Source of the DNA: Limousia pullorum
GTDB lineage: Bacteria > Bacillota > Clostridia > Oscillospirales > Acutalibacteraceae
Assembly (NCBI GenBank): GCA_018714545.1
Contig: DVNG01000114.1
Span: 1 to 27,376 of the forward strand
Reading direction: 5' to 3'
Length of the DNA: 27,376 nucleotides
Shown here: positions 6,993-15,357 of the stretch, in pieces
How the letters are laid out: each line of letters begins with the position of its first letter
How positions within the stretch are numbered: position 1 is the first letter of the stretch
Position numbers and translations under genes: made by a program
Notes under the pieces: generated by a model
What the model was told of the DNA's origin: nothing
Database searches by the model: none
The model's input: only the letters and a program-made list of their open reading frames with translations

Positions 6993-9260
6993 ATGATGAA
7001 AATTTATGAAAAACTGAACGATGTCACAAATACAAAATGGAATAAAAAACCGGAAGATTGTACCAATCATGAAATATATTATGCAATGCTTGAAATGACC
7101 TACAAATTGTGCAGAGATTTACCTAAACCTCAAGGTGAAAGAAAGCTCTATTATTTTTCCGCAGAATTCCTTGTAGGAAAACTTTTGAGCAACAACCTTT
7201 TGGCTTTGGGAATATTTGAGGAAACAGAAAAAGTCCTTGAAAGCATGGGCAAAAAGCTCAGTGAAATCGAAGAATATGAGCCGGAGCCCTCTTTGGGAAA
7301 CGGCGGCCTCGGCAGACTTGCGGCGTGTTTTCTCGATTCTATCGCAGCCCTTGGACTTAACGGCGACGGTGTAGGACTTAATTATCATTACGGTCTTTTC
7401 AGACAGCGATTTGTAAATAACAATCAGCAGGAAAACCCCGATCCATGGATAGAAAATGAAAGCTGGCTGGAAGATACAGGCGTGAGCTTTGAAGTTCCTT
7501 TCGGAGGTTTTACCCAGAAAGCAATTATGAAAGATATACTTGTTCCGGGAGCAGGTTCAAAAGTTGCAAACAGACTTCATCTTTTCGATGTGGAAGAACC
7601 AAAGGAGTTTGAAAACGGCGGCATAGACTTTGACAAAAACGATATTTCTCATTGTCTTACTTCGTTCCTGTATCCTGACGACAGATACGAGGACGGCAAA
7701 CTTCTTAGAGTATATCAACAGTATTTTATGGTATCGGCAGGCGCACAGCTTATACTGAAAGAGCTTGAGGACAACGGATTTTCCTTTGAAAATATTTCAA
7801 AGCACGTTGTTATCCAGATAAACGATACCCACCCGTCAATGGTTATTCCTGAGCTTATTAGACTGCTGGTTGAAAAAGGCTTAACTATGGATAGGGCTGT
7901 TGAAGAGGTTTCCAAGACCTGTGCCTACACAAACCATACAATTTTAGCAGAAGCTTTGGAAAAGTGGCCCATTTCATATATTGAAAAGGTAGCTCCTCAG
8001 ATTGTTCCGATAATCAAAGAACTTGACGCAAGAGCACGAAAAGTAACCAAAGATAACAGTGTTGAAATTATCCACGACGGCTGGCTTGTAAATATGGCTC
8101 ATATGGATATGCATTTCGGTTTTTCAGTAAACGGTGTTGCTTATCTGCACACTGAGATACTGAAAAATACTGAGCTTAATAATTTTTACAAGCTCTATCC
8201 TGAAAAATTCAACAACAAGACAAACGGAATTACATTCAGAAGATGGCTTCAGGTTTGCAATCAGGATTTATCAGAGCTTATTACAGAATATATAGGGGAC
8301 AGCTGGAAAAACGACGCCGAAGATCTTAAAAAACTTATGGATTATTCCGAGGATGAGGAGTTTTTAAATAAATTACTTGAGGTAAAGCATAAGAACAAAA
8401 TCAGACTTAAAGAACAGCTTTTGAAAACAAGCGGCGTGGAGATAGACGAAAATTCTATTTACGACATTCAGGTAAAAAGACTCCACGAGTACAAAAGACA
8501 GCAGATGAATTTGCTCTATGTAATCTACAAGTATATCAAGATTAAAAACGGCGAAATTCCAAAACGTCCAATTACGGTTATTTTCGGAGCAAAGGCGGCG
8601 CCAGCATACGATATGGCGAAAAATATAATTCATCTTATTTTGTGTATGCAGTCTTTAATAGAAAATGACCCAAGTGTAAACAAGTGGCTTAAAGTCGTTA
8701 TGATAGAAAACTATAACGTAACATGGGCGCAGAGCTTAATTCCTGCCTGTGATATTTCAGAGCAGATTTCCTTGGCTTCAAAAGAGGCAAGCGGAACCGG
8801 AAACATGAAGTTTATGGCAAACGGTGGAATTACTCTGGGAACCATGGACGGCGCAAATGTTGAAATAGCTCAGCTTGTTGGAGAAGATAATATTTATACC
8901 TTTGGAAAATCAAGTGACGAAGTTATAGAGCTTTACAAAAACTCATCTTACAGAGCAGTTGATTTCTATCATAAGCCGGAGCTTGAATATCTTGTTGACT
9001 TTATAGTATCACCTGAACTTTTGTCGATCGGAAATCCTCAAATGCTCTCAGCACTTTGGCGCAATATAAAGTACGAAGACTACTTCAAAGCTCTTCTTGA
9101 TACAGAAGAATACATCAAAGTTAGAGAAAAGGCCTATGAGGATTATGAAGACAGAATTTCATGGGCAAAGAAGATGACTGCAAATATCGCAAATTCCGGA
9201 TATTTCTCATCTGACAGAACAATTTCCGAATACAATAAGGATATTTGGAAGCTGAAATAA
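6993..9260 (+). CDS. glgP: Glycogen/maltodextrin phosphorylase (GT35)
   Basis: A 755-residue pyridoxal-phosphate enzyme that releases glucose 1-phosphate from the non-reducing ends of alpha-1,4-glucans. The family signature is clear: EPSLGNGGLGRLAACFLDS near residue 92, NDTHPS, NGITFRRWL, the KRLHEYKRQ segment, and the cofactor lysine Lys606 in SGTGNMKFMANGG followed by TLGTMDGANVEI. Length is typical of the shorter clostridial form without the extended N-terminal regulatory part of the animal enzymes. The ATG at 6993 follows AGGAG by 7 nt. It is the last gene of the PTS-mapP-malQ-glgP operon and is followed at once by a strong terminator. Its job here is to shorten chains built by MalQ; in this species it may also serve stored glycogen. 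Confidence 0.95.
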   Translation: MMKIYEKLNDVTNTKWNKKPEDCTNHEIYYAMLEMTYKLCRDLPKPQGERKLYYFSAEFLVGKLLSNNLLALGIFEETEKVLESMGKKLSEIEEYEPEPSLGNGGLGRLAACFLDSIAALGLNGDGVGLNYHYGLFRQRFVNNNQQENPDPWIENESWLEDTGVSFEVPFGGFTQKAIMKDILVPGAGSKVANRLHLFDVEEPKEFENGGIDFDKNDISHCLTSFLYPDDRYEDGKLLRVYQQYFMVSAGAQLILKELEDNGFSFENISKHVVIQINDTHPSMVIPELIRLLVEKGLTMDRAVEEVSKTCAYTNHTILAEALEKWPISYIEKVAPQIVPIIKELDARARKVTKDNSVEIIHDGWLVNMAHMDMHFGFSVNGVAYLHTEILKNTELNNFYKLYPEKFNNKTNGITFRRWLQVCNQDLSELITEYIGDSWKNDAEDLKKLMDYSEDEEFLNKLLEVKHKNKIRLKEQLLKTSGVEIDENSIYDIQVKRLHEYKRQQMNLLYVIYKYIKIKNGEIPKRPITVIFGAKAAPAYDMAKNIIHLILCMQSLIENDPSVNKWLKVVMIENYNVTWAQSLIPACDISEQISLASKEASGTGNMKFMANGGITLGTMDGANVEIAQLVGEDNIYTFGKSSDEVIELYKNSSYRAVDFYHKPELEYLVDFIVSPELLSIGNPQMLSALWRNIKYEDYFKALLDTEEYIKVREKAYEDYEDRISWAKKMTANIANSGYFSSDRTISEYNKDIWKLK

Positions 9261-9301
9261 TATTTGATAACACCATATTCATCTAACCTCACTCAATATA
9301 G

Positions 9302-9340
9302 AAAATCCGAGAACAATTTTGCCGCTGTTCTCGGATTTTT
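9302..9340 (+). terminator. Intrinsic terminator of the maltose operon
   Basis: Perfect 14-bp stem AAAATCCGAGAACA (9302-9315) with TGTTCTCGGATTTT (9326-9339), 10-nt loop and T-run, 41 nt after the glgP stop. Confidence 0.92.
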
Positions 9341-9345
9341 CTCAC

Positions 9346-9373
9346 TTGTGTTCTTTTGTTTTTGTGGTAAAAT
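9346..9373 (+). promoter_or_regulatory. Promoter of the methyltransferase gene
   Basis: TTGTGT (9346-9351), a 16-nt spacer and TAAAAT (9368-9373), 38 nt before the start codon. It follows directly after the operon terminator. Confidence 0.55.
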
Positions 9374-9411
9374 AGTAATGTATAAAAAGTCAAGAAGAGA
9401 GGCGATACACA

Positions 9412-10203
9412 GTGAAAAATAATGAATATCTCGTAAATTTCTACAATAACTATGATGAAGATAGCCGTCTTGTATCAAAACATGGTATGATAGAATTTCT
9501 CACAACCATGCACTATATAGAAAAATACTTAAAGCCGAGAGATCGTGTGTTGGAAATAGGAGCAGGCACAGGCAGATATTCCCATACTTTGGCAAGACAG
9601 GGTTATTCTGTTGATGCAGTGGAGCTTGTTGAACACAATATTGAAGTTTTCAAGAGTAATACTAAAGAAAATGAAAATATAAATATTTTTCAGGGTAACG
9701 CCTTGGATTTATCATTATTTGAAGATAATCAGTATGACATTACCCTGTTATTAGGTCCTCTTTATCATCTTTACAATAAAGAGGACAAGCGCAAAGCCAT
9801 AAGTGAAGCCCTCAGAGTTACAAAGAAAGGCGGAATTGTTGTTGCGGCTTATGTTATTTCCGATGGATGTCTTATTGACGAGGGTTTTAATAGAGATAAT
9901 ATAAATGTATCTGAGTACATAAAAAACGGACTCCTTGACGGAGAAACCTTTGCGGCAAAATCAGAGCCGAAAGATTTATTTGAGCTTGTGAGAAAGGAAG
10001 ATATAGACGATGTGATGTCTGTTTTTCCGGTTAAAAGACTTCATTATGCGGCAACCGATGGATGTGCATTGTTAATACGTGAAGCCATAGACTCAATGGA
10101 TGATGAAACTTTTAAACTTTATTTGAAATACCATTTTGCAACCTGTGAGCGAGAAGACTTGCTTGGTATTACAAGTCACTCCATTGATATATTCAGAAAA
10201 TAA
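9412..10203 (+). CDS. Class I SAM-dependent methyltransferase
   Basis: A 263-residue soluble protein with a Rossmann-type methyltransferase core. Motif I is VLEIGAGTGRYS (about residues 46-57), followed by the acidic VDAVELVE strand that binds the SAM ribose, ITLLLGPLYHLYN (motif IV region), and ALRVTKKGGIVVAAY (motif V region). The GPLYHL pattern is common in small-molecule methyltransferases of Firmicutes. The substrate cannot be told. The GTG start at 9412 is supported by AGAGAGG at 9396-9402. It is the first gene of a probable two-gene unit with the DUF2200 gene 31 nt downstream. Confidence 0.85.
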   Translation: MKNNEYLVNFYNNYDEDSRLVSKHGMIEFLTTMHYIEKYLKPRDRVLEIGAGTGRYSHTLARQGYSVDAVELVEHNIEVFKSNTKENENINIFQGNALDLSLFEDNQYDITLLLGPLYHLYNKEDKRKAISEALRVTKKGGIVVAAYVISDGCLIDEGFNRDNINVSEYIKNGLLDGETFAAKSEPKDLFELVRKEDIDDVMSVFPVKRLHYAATDGCALLIREAIDSMDDETFKLYLKYHFATCEREDLLGITSHSIDIFRK

Positions 10204-10234
10204 AAGTAATTTAGATAATTCCTCGGAGGGAAAA

Positions 10235-10591
10235 ATGAAAGAAGAAAAAATATTCGGTATGTCATTTGCAAAGGTTTACCCGTTGCTTATAGCTAAAGTA
10301 GAAAAGAAAGGGCGTACAAAAGCAGAGCTTAATGAGGTTACCTGCTGGCTTACAGGATACAGCATAGAAAATTTAGATGAACTTATGAAAAGCGATATAA
10401 CCTACGGTGATTTCTTTTTAAAAGCACCAAACTTAAATCCGGATAGAAAGCTTATAACAGGTACAATATGCGGAGTGCGTGTGGAGAATATTGAAAATCC
10501 TCTTATGCAGGAAATCAGATATCTGGATAAATTGGCTGATGAACTTGCAAAGGGAAAAGCACTGGAAAAAGTTATTCGCAAACCGAAATAA
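10235..10591 (+). CDS. DUF2200 family protein
   Basis: A 118-residue soluble protein that I recognise as the DUF2200 family from MSFAKVYPLLIAKVEKKGRTK near the N-terminus, VTCWLTGYS in the middle, and the ICGVRVENIENPLMQEIRYLDKL stretch near the C-terminus. Length is normal for the family, which has no established function; members are small single-domain cytoplasmic proteins. The ATG at 10235 follows GGAGGG closely. A longer in-frame reading from 10136 would overlap the methyltransferase gene and lacks a binding site. Confidence 0.85.
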   Translation: MKEEKIFGMSFAKVYPLLIAKVEKKGRTKAELNEVTCWLTGYSIENLDELMKSDITYGDFFLKAPNLNPDRKLITGTICGVRVENIENPLMQEIRYLDKLADELAKGKALEKVIRKPK

Positions 10592-10595
10592 AGTA

Positions 10596-10624
10596 TTGTA
10601 TTTTCAAAAAATATAGTATATAAT
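10596..10624 (+). promoter_or_regulatory. Sigma-A promoter of the VUT transporter transcript
   Basis: TTGTAT (10596-10601), a 17-nt spacer and a consensus TATAAT (10619-10624). The predicted start near 10631 leaves a structured leader of about 167 nt. Confidence 0.75.
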
Positions 10625-10630
10625 ATTATC

Positions 10631-10784
10631 CGCATCAGTGCGATGCCGACAGTTCGTTTGTACCATCCTGTCGTTAAACAAAACCAGGACTGCTATTCAT
10701 ATTTTGTAATGATAGTGGCTTTGCGTTTTGCAAAGCCATTTTCTTTCTGTGAAAGTGGTTTTGTGTTTTGTAAAAACTATTTTT
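10631..10784 (+). promoter_or_regulatory. Structured 5' leader of the VUT transporter gene, possible riboswitch
   Basis: From the predicted transcription start the RNA could form hairpin CGCA-TCAG-TGCG (10631-10642), then a GACAG/CTGTC stem (about 10648-10673), and TCCTG (10666-10670) could alternatively pair with CAGGA (10685-10689). Two further hairpins follow, built from a 40-nt-spaced imperfect direct repeat (TGGCTTTGCGTTTTG near 10716 and TGGTTTTGTGTTTTG near 10756). VUT-family queuosine-precursor transporters are often under preQ1 riboswitches, so that is the first class to test, but I do not recognise a preQ1 consensus. The structure is my own pairing by eye. Confidence 0.4.
10717..10744 (+). 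terminator. Possible attenuator hairpin in the VUT leader
   Basis: GGCTTTGC (10717-10724) and GCAAAGCC (10730-10737) pair perfectly around a 5-nt loop, followed by ATTTTCTTTCT. It lies inside the leader, upstream of the gene, so it would act as a premature terminator if the leader is regulatory. Confidence 0.45.
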
Positions 10785-10797
10785 CGGAGGAATGAAA

Positions 10798-11574
10798 ATG
10801 AATAGTGAAATTTTACAATCAACACAACAGACCAAAACAATCAGAGCGTGGATCAAAAAAGAAAAAAAAGAAACGGCTATATTGCTAAGATGCATACCTG
10901 CAACAGTGGTTTCTCTTTTTGTTGTAAGCGTTATATGCATGAATTTGCTTGCAAATAAGACATTGGTTCAAACAGAGTGGATTGCTTTGGACGGCGGTAT
11001 TTTAATATCCTGGCTTTCATTTATGTGCATGGATATTATAACCAAGCATTTTGGACCGAAAGCCTCAAATAAAATTGCAGTTCTTGCTTCTGCTATAAAT
11101 CTGCTTACCTGTTTAATATTCTATATAGCCAGCGTAATTCCATCAAATGCAGCAGATTACACTGCCTTAAATGGAATTTTAGGCGGCACATGGTTTATTC
11201 TTTTTGGCAGTACGGTTGCGTTTTTGGCGTCTGCTGTGATAAACAATTTTTTAAACTGGACTATAGGAAAAGCTTTTAAGAATAATCCTGACAGCAAACG
11301 AGCATTTGCGGCGCAGACCTATATATCTACTTTTTTAGGTCAGTTTATGGATAATTTCATATTTTCAATTATTGTCTTTGTCTTTTTTGCGCCAATATTC
11401 TGGGACGGATTTCACTGGACAATAGTGCAGTGCGCAATGTGTTCTTTGACAGGAGCTGTGGCAGAATTGTTTATGGAGATAGTTTTTTCTCCTATTGGAT
11501 ATAAGATTGTAAAGAGATGGCATAAGTATAATGTGGGACAGGAGTATCTCACCTATATGAAAGTGGGTCAATAA
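10798..11574 (+). CDS. VUT family membrane transporter (queuosine-precursor-transporter-like)
   Basis: A 258-residue integral membrane protein. After about 30 charged N-terminal residues it has about six hydrophobic segments (for example ATVVSLFVVSVICMNLLAN, GGILISWLSFMCMDIITKHFG, and FIFSIIVFVFFAPIF). The MDIITKHFGPKASNK motif after the second or third segment and the C-terminal EIVFSPIGYKIVKRW motif are characteristic of the VUT/YhhQ-type family, whose known members import queuosine precursors. The actual substrate is not provable here. The ATG at 10798 lies 7 nt after GGAGG; the in-frame ATG at 10792 is only 1 nt from it. The next gene starts 2 nt after its stop, so the two form an operon. 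Confidence 0.8.
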   Translation: MNSEILQSTQQTKTIRAWIKKEKKETAILLRCIPATVVSLFVVSVICMNLLANKTLVQTEWIALDGGILISWLSFMCMDIITKHFGPKASNKIAVLASAINLLTCLIFYIASVIPSNAADYTALNGILGGTWFILFGSTVAFLASAVINNFLNWTIGKAFKNNPDSKRAFAAQTYISTFLGQFMDNFIFSIIVFVFFAPIFWDGFHWTIVQCAMCSLTGAVAELFMEIVFSPIGYKIVKRWHKYNVGQEYLTYMKVGQ

Positions 11575-11575
11575 T

Positions 11576-12229
11576 ATGAAAATACTTGTAACCGGCACAT
11601 CACAGGGAATAGGAAAGGCCATTGCCGAGTTGTTTTTAAAAGAAGGACATGATGTTATCGGAATTGACAGACAAAAATCTGAAATTGAACATAAATGCTA
11701 TACACATCATCAGCTTGACGTCCGTGATTACGCTAATCTTCCGGAGATTAGCGGTGTAAATATTTTAATAAACAATGCGGGAACACAAAACGAAGATGAT
11801 ATAGATATAAATCTGAAAGCACTTATTCATATCACCGAAAAATACGGTGTTCAAGGAGATATACGTTCTATATTAAATATCGGTTCCGCAAGCGCACATA
11901 CAGGTTCGGAATTTCCGGAATACTGCGCAAGTAAGGGCGGAGTTTTGGCATATACAAAGAATGTGGCAATGCGTGTGGCAAATTTTGGAGCAACCTGCAA
12001 CAGCCTTGACCCGGGCGGTGTTTTGACGCCTCTTAATGAATGTGTAATGAATGACGAAGAGCTTTGGGCTCAGATTATGGATGAAACACCTTTGAAAAAG
12101 TGGGCAGCACCTGAAGAAATAGCACAATGGGCGTATTTTTTAACAGTTACAAACACATTTTGCACAGGTCAAAGCATAGTAGTAGACGGCGGAGAGTCTA
12201 TAAAACATAATTTTATTTGGAAAGATTAA
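11576..12229 (+). CDS. Short-chain dehydrogenase/reductase family oxidoreductase
   Basis: A 217-residue soluble protein of the classical SDR type, slightly shorter than the usual 250. The nucleotide-binding turn TGTSQGIG is at residues 6-13, the NNAGT motif near 64-68, the catalytic Ser in NIGSAS, and the Tyr-x-x-x-Lys pair in EYCASKGG. The C-terminal PGGVLTP and GQSIVVDGGES motifs are also present. Asp at the end of the second strand (GIDRQ) favours NAD over NADP. Substrate unknown. It starts 2 nt after the transporter gene with little ribosome binding site of its own, so it is likely translated by coupling and may act on what the transporter brings in. Confidence 0.85.
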   Translation: MKILVTGTSQGIGKAIAELFLKEGHDVIGIDRQKSEIEHKCYTHHQLDVRDYANLPEISGVNILINNAGTQNEDDIDINLKALIHITEKYGVQGDIRSILNIGSASAHTGSEFPEYCASKGGVLAYTKNVAMRVANFGATCNSLDPGGVLTPLNECVMNDEELWAQIMDETPLKKWAAPEEIAQWAYFLTVTNTFCTGQSIVVDGGESIKHNFIWKD

Positions 12230-12251
12230 ATGATTTATATCACAAAATTAT

Positions 12252-12288
12252 AAACGCATCGGAGAACAGTTTTCTTCGATGCGTTTTG
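12252..12288. terminator. Intrinsic terminator between convergent operons
   Basis: A stem of about 17 bp from AAACGCATCGGAGAA (12252-12266) with TTCTTCGATGCGTTTT (12272-12287), one G-U pair and a 5-nt loop, followed by a T-run. It ends the rightward VUT/SDR unit and may also stop the leftward ABC operon that ends at 12380. Confidence 0.88.
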
Positions 12289-12379
12289 CTGTTAATGGTA
12301 TTTTTGGCAAAAAAGATTGTTTTTCTATTATTATGTATTTGAAGAGATTGAGTTTTTTATGTTTAATTGATATATGTTT

Positions 12380-13000
12380 TTATGTTTCATCTTTGACTGT
12401 TACATTTATATATCTTTCTGTTGGATACTGGGAAATCAAATATAAATATTTTGAATTTTTAAGAAATTCATATGTATCGAAAAAAGGTATATTTTCCGCA
12501 CCGTTGTAACAATAGGGAATATGATAGGTCATGCTTTCTCCCTTTTCTAAGCTGATTGTTTGTACCAAATCATTTTGTTCATACATTGCACCGAAAAGAT
12601 TTTGTTCTACTGTTAGAGTATTGGATTCTGTAACTAAAACGGTGTGAAAAGTTGGATTTATTCTCTTTTCAGAATCTATATTTGAAATTTCTGCTTCCAA
12701 ATCTATAACAAAGCTTGCAATTTCCTCTTCAGAAAAAGGAAAATCATCCTCACTTATGCCGTACTTTTCCATATAATCTTCAGAGGATATTAAAGAAACA
12801 CTTTTTATGTTGATTGTATAACCCTTTAAGGCATCTGATGGGTTAAATATATAATCGTCGGTAAATTCAACGGTTTCTCCCATTTCATAGTAAACTTTAT
12901 TTAAAGGTTCAGCTGTAATGTTTACGTACACAATTCGGGAAATCACACCGGCAAAGAGAGCAATAACAAAAATCAGAAATATAAGTTTTCTTTTTTTCAT
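12380..13000 (-). CDS. Membrane-anchored DUF5028-like protein of an ABC operon
   Basis: A 206-residue protein with one hydrophobic N-terminal segment (LIFLIFVIALFAGVISRIVYV), most likely an uncleaved signal anchor with the rest outside the membrane. The pattern YYEMGETVEF, then GYTINIKSVSLISSEDYMEKYG, and a late FLKNSKYLYL resembles what I remember as DUF5028, a family seen beside ABC-2 transporters in Clostridia; this is a memory match and not certain. No catalytic motif is visible. The ATG at 13000 follows GAGGAG by 8 nt; that site lies in the last codons of the ATPase gene, whose stop is at 13006. It is the last gene of the seven-gene leftward operon. Confidence 0.6.
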   Translation of the reverse strand: MKKRKLIFLIFVIALFAGVISRIVYVNITAEPLNKVYYEMGETVEFTDDYIFNPSDALKGYTINIKSVSLISSEDYMEKYGISEDDFPFSEEEIASFVIDLEAEISNIDSEKRINPTFHTVLVTESNTLTVEQNLFGAMYEQNDLVQTISLEKGESMTYHIPYCYNGAENIPFFDTYEFLKNSKYLYLISQYPTERYINVTVKDET

Positions 13001-13005
13001 CTTCA

Positions 13006-13656
13006 TCACTCCTCTACATTGAAATGGTCTGTGAGCTTTCCTTGTTCAAGCACGTATATCTCCTCGCTCAGTTCCTTGAGAATATCTATATCGTGACATG
13101 ATATTATAACCAGCGCACCTTCTTCTCTTTTCTGGACAATAAGCTCCTTTACCATTGTAATTCCGTCGCTGTCCAGAGCATTTGTAGGCTCGTCCAAAAC
13201 AATGATATCGGGACTTTCCATAAGGGCACAGGCTATTCCGAGGCGCTGTTTCATGCCCAGAGAATATTTTTTATAATGCTTTTTGTCATCAGGGTTCAGC
13301 CCAACAGCTCTGATAATATCTTTTATTTGGTAGTCCTTAACAATATTCTTTATGGAAGCCAGCATTTTCAGGTTCTCAAATCCGGAATATCCGTCGAGAA
13401 AAGCCGGGTTTTCAATAAGTACGCCGATACTTTCAGGGAAAGAAATATCCTTATGAAGAACTTTTCCGTTTATGGTTATTTTTCCGTCTGTCGGCTTTAT
13501 AAGTCCGCAAATCAAACGCATAAGCATAGTTTTTCCGGAACCGTTGATACCCTTAAAGCCAACTATTTTTGGAGATGTCAGGGTAAGGGTAATATTGTCT
13601 ATTACCTTGTTTCCCTTGATTGTTTTTACAAGGTTTTCAATTTTAATTTCTGTCAT
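13006..13656 (-). CDS. ABC transporter ATP-binding protein
   Basis: A 216-residue nucleotide-binding subunit. Walker A is GINGSGKT (about 36-43), the signature is YSLGMKQRL, Walker B is DIIVLDEPTNAL, and the switch histidine is in IISCHD. The SLGMKQ form of the signature is typical of drug, bacteriocin and lantibiotic-immunity type exporters, not of nutrient importers. Length is normal. It sits directly after two permease genes in the same direction and would energise them as a dimer at the inner face of the membrane. What is moved is unknown. Confidence 0.9.
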   Translation of the reverse strand: MTEIKIENLVKTIKGNKVIDNITLTLTSPKIVGFKGINGSGKTMLMRLICGLIKPTDGKITINGKVLHKDISFPESIGVLIENPAFLDGYSGFENLKMLASIKNIVKDYQIKDIIRAVGLNPDDKKHYKKYSLGMKQRLGIACALMESPDIIVLDEPTNALDSDGITMVKELIVQKREEGALVIISCHDIDILKELSEEIYVLEQGKLTDHFNVEE

Positions 13657-13665
13657 AAGCTATCA

Positions 13666-14508
13666 CTATTCTTTCTCTAAAATCTCATAACGGTTAAACA
13701 GAACCGTGCTGACCACAATAGAAAATACTATTATTGATGCCATAATTATAACTCCCGCAACGGGGTCAACGCCATTTAAAATAAAGCATATGCTGCGCTG
13801 AGTCATAGCGTAATTTCCTATCATAAATGGACTTACATAATAAGCAGAAACCATAAATATTGCGGTTACCGCAATTATACTGGCGAAAGGTCTTATTATC
13901 AAAGTCAAAAGCATCTGAAAAAGACACATCGCTATTGCAAATATAAACGGAAGTACAAATATAGTGAGAACCATGTGTAAAGGTTCAGGCGATAAATTAA
14001 ATCCCTCAGGTATTCCGTATCTTAAAAGTACCGCAAAAACCTCCGGTTTGACAGTAAGCTCAAATTTCAGCCCGAAAGCAAAGGCAAAGATAAGAATACT
14101 CATTGCAGCAATAAAAAAATAGACTATGCATATACAAATGGTTGTCACACATTTAGAAAGCCACCAGACCGTCCTTGATGTGCTTGCAATCAGTACATTT
14201 TTTCCGTAGCCCATAATGTCGTTGTATGGGTAGTACAGGGTAAAAAACAAGAGCAAAACAAAAATTACCATCCACATTATGGGGAATGAAAAGGGTTCTT
14301 CACTACCGGGAACAAATTCTTTCATACCGTTAAAAATGAACATTACAATTTCTGTAACTGTAACGTTTTTAATTGGTATATCAGAATAAAAAATTCTCAT
14401 ATAAGCGTCAAGCAGAAACCAGCAGAATACAAAAAAGGTGAGTATGTAGTTTTTATACTTTTTTATGATGGTGTTTTTTAAGTCGTATTTTAATATTTTA
14501 AAAAACAT
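13666..14508 (-). CDS. ABC-2-type permease subunit
   Basis: A 280-residue protein with six apparent membrane segments, including YILTFFVFCWFLLDAYM, IMWMVIFVLLLFFTLYY, CIVYFFIAAMSILIFAFAFG, ILPFIF-like stretches near 190, IIAVTAIFMVSAYYV and a C-terminal GVIIMASIIVFSIVVSTVLF. This is the ABC-2/lantibiotic-type exporter topology with a short cytoplasmic N-terminus. It overlaps the upstream permease gene by 11 nt, so the two are probably made in equal amounts and form a heterodimer. Sequence motifs do not tell the substrate. Confidence 0.8.
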   Translation of the reverse strand: MFFKILKYDLKNTIIKKYKNYILTFFVFCWFLLDAYMRIFYSDIPIKNVTVTEIVMFIFNGMKEFVPGSEEPFSFPIMWMVIFVLLLFFTLYYPYNDIMGYGKNVLIASTSRTVWWLSKCVTTICICIVYFFIAAMSILIFAFAFGLKFELTVKPEVFAVLLRYGIPEGFNLSPEPLHMVLTIFVLPFIFAIAMCLFQMLLTLIIRPFASIIAVTAIFMVSAYYVSPFMIGNYAMTQRSICFILNGVDPVAGVIIMASIIVFSIVVSTVLFNRYEILEKE

Positions 14509-15343
14509 CTTTTTTCATTCCTCTGAAAAATATTGTTCCTGCGGTTAATATAAAAAATATAGCCAATACACCAAACACATATTCGCCTATTCGATAATAA
14601 AGACTTTGTGTTGTCAAAAAAAGTAGAGGATCCATTTCTCCGTTAAACACATTATTTAAAAATGTTATGCTTACATAGGAATACAAAAAAGAAAACACAA
14701 AAGGAAAAAGTGTTACAATATATTTATTTGTTGTAAACATGGAAACAGCCATTGAAAATGTGGCAAAAAGTCCTCCTAAAATAAAGTGCAGACACAGGAA
14801 AATAGCCATATATAAAGGAGGTGTGCTGTAAAACAAATTGGCAAAAGTAAATGCAGGACGTTCTGTATAATATTGATACAGACTTGGGTCAGGTGTTCTA
14901 AATGCCATAAAACAAGCGAGAGTTAAAATGTTCACTATAATCGGAATAAGCACCACAAGTCCTCCGATGATAAATGTGGCAAAATATTTGGAAGTGAGAT
15001 ATTTTAATTTGCTTGTTCGTGTAATAACATTTTTAATATAGCCGCTTCTAATATCGCTGCTGTACGACCAGCCATAAGCGAGCGCACATATAAGAGGAAT
15101 AAAGCGATAAAACATAGGAGGGGTGACGGTTTCTTTATCACGATAAACCGTATTTACATAAACATTGTCCTTTAGTGCATAATATGGATTGACTCCAAAT
15201 TCCTGTACATCAGTTTTATACATATCTGCATTGATTAAGACCAAAACAGCACTTATAACTGCAAGAATAACGGCAAAAATTGTTACAAGCCAGAAAAGTT
15301 TCCCTTTTAAGGCCTTTTTCATTTCCAATTTAAAAACAATCAT
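14498..15343 (-). CDS. ABC-2-type permease subunit
   Basis: A 281-residue protein. The first membrane segment is LFWLVTIFAVILAVISAVLVL, followed by a loop of about 70 residues, presumably outside, then five more segments (for example FATFIIGGLVVLIPIIVNILTLACFMAF, IFLCLHFILGGLFATFSMAVSMF and VFGVLAIFFILTAGTIFF). The GWSYSSDIRSGYIKNVITR stretch in the first cytoplasmic region is typical of ABC-2 permeases. The ATG at 15343 lies 7 nt after AGGAGG; the frame opens further upstream without a binding site. It is preceded closely by a lipoprotein gene and overlaps the next permease. Confidence 0.82.
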   Translation of the reverse strand: MIVFKLEMKKALKGKLFWLVTIFAVILAVISAVLVLINADMYKTDVQEFGVNPYYALKDNVYVNTVYRDKETVTPPMFYRFIPLICALAYGWSYSSDIRSGYIKNVITRTSKLKYLTSKYFATFIIGGLVVLIPIIVNILTLACFMAFRTPDPSLYQYYTERPAFTFANLFYSTPPLYMAIFLCLHFILGGLFATFSMAVSMFTTNKYIVTLFPFVFSFLYSYVSITFLNNVFNGEMDPLLFLTTQSLYYRIGEYVFGVLAIFFILTAGTIFFRGMKKDVF

Positions 15344-15357
15344 AGCTGTTCCTCCTG

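Noticed and set aside
10136..10234. Longer start for the DUF2200 protein
   Set aside because: It would overlap the methyltransferase gene by 68 nt and lacks a ribosome binding site, whereas the ATG at 10235 has GGAGGG.
12279..12509. Plus-strand frame of 76 codons after the SDR gene
   Set aside because: It begins inside the terminator hairpin and overlaps the end of the DUF5028-like gene in antisense; hydrophobic AT-rich noise.
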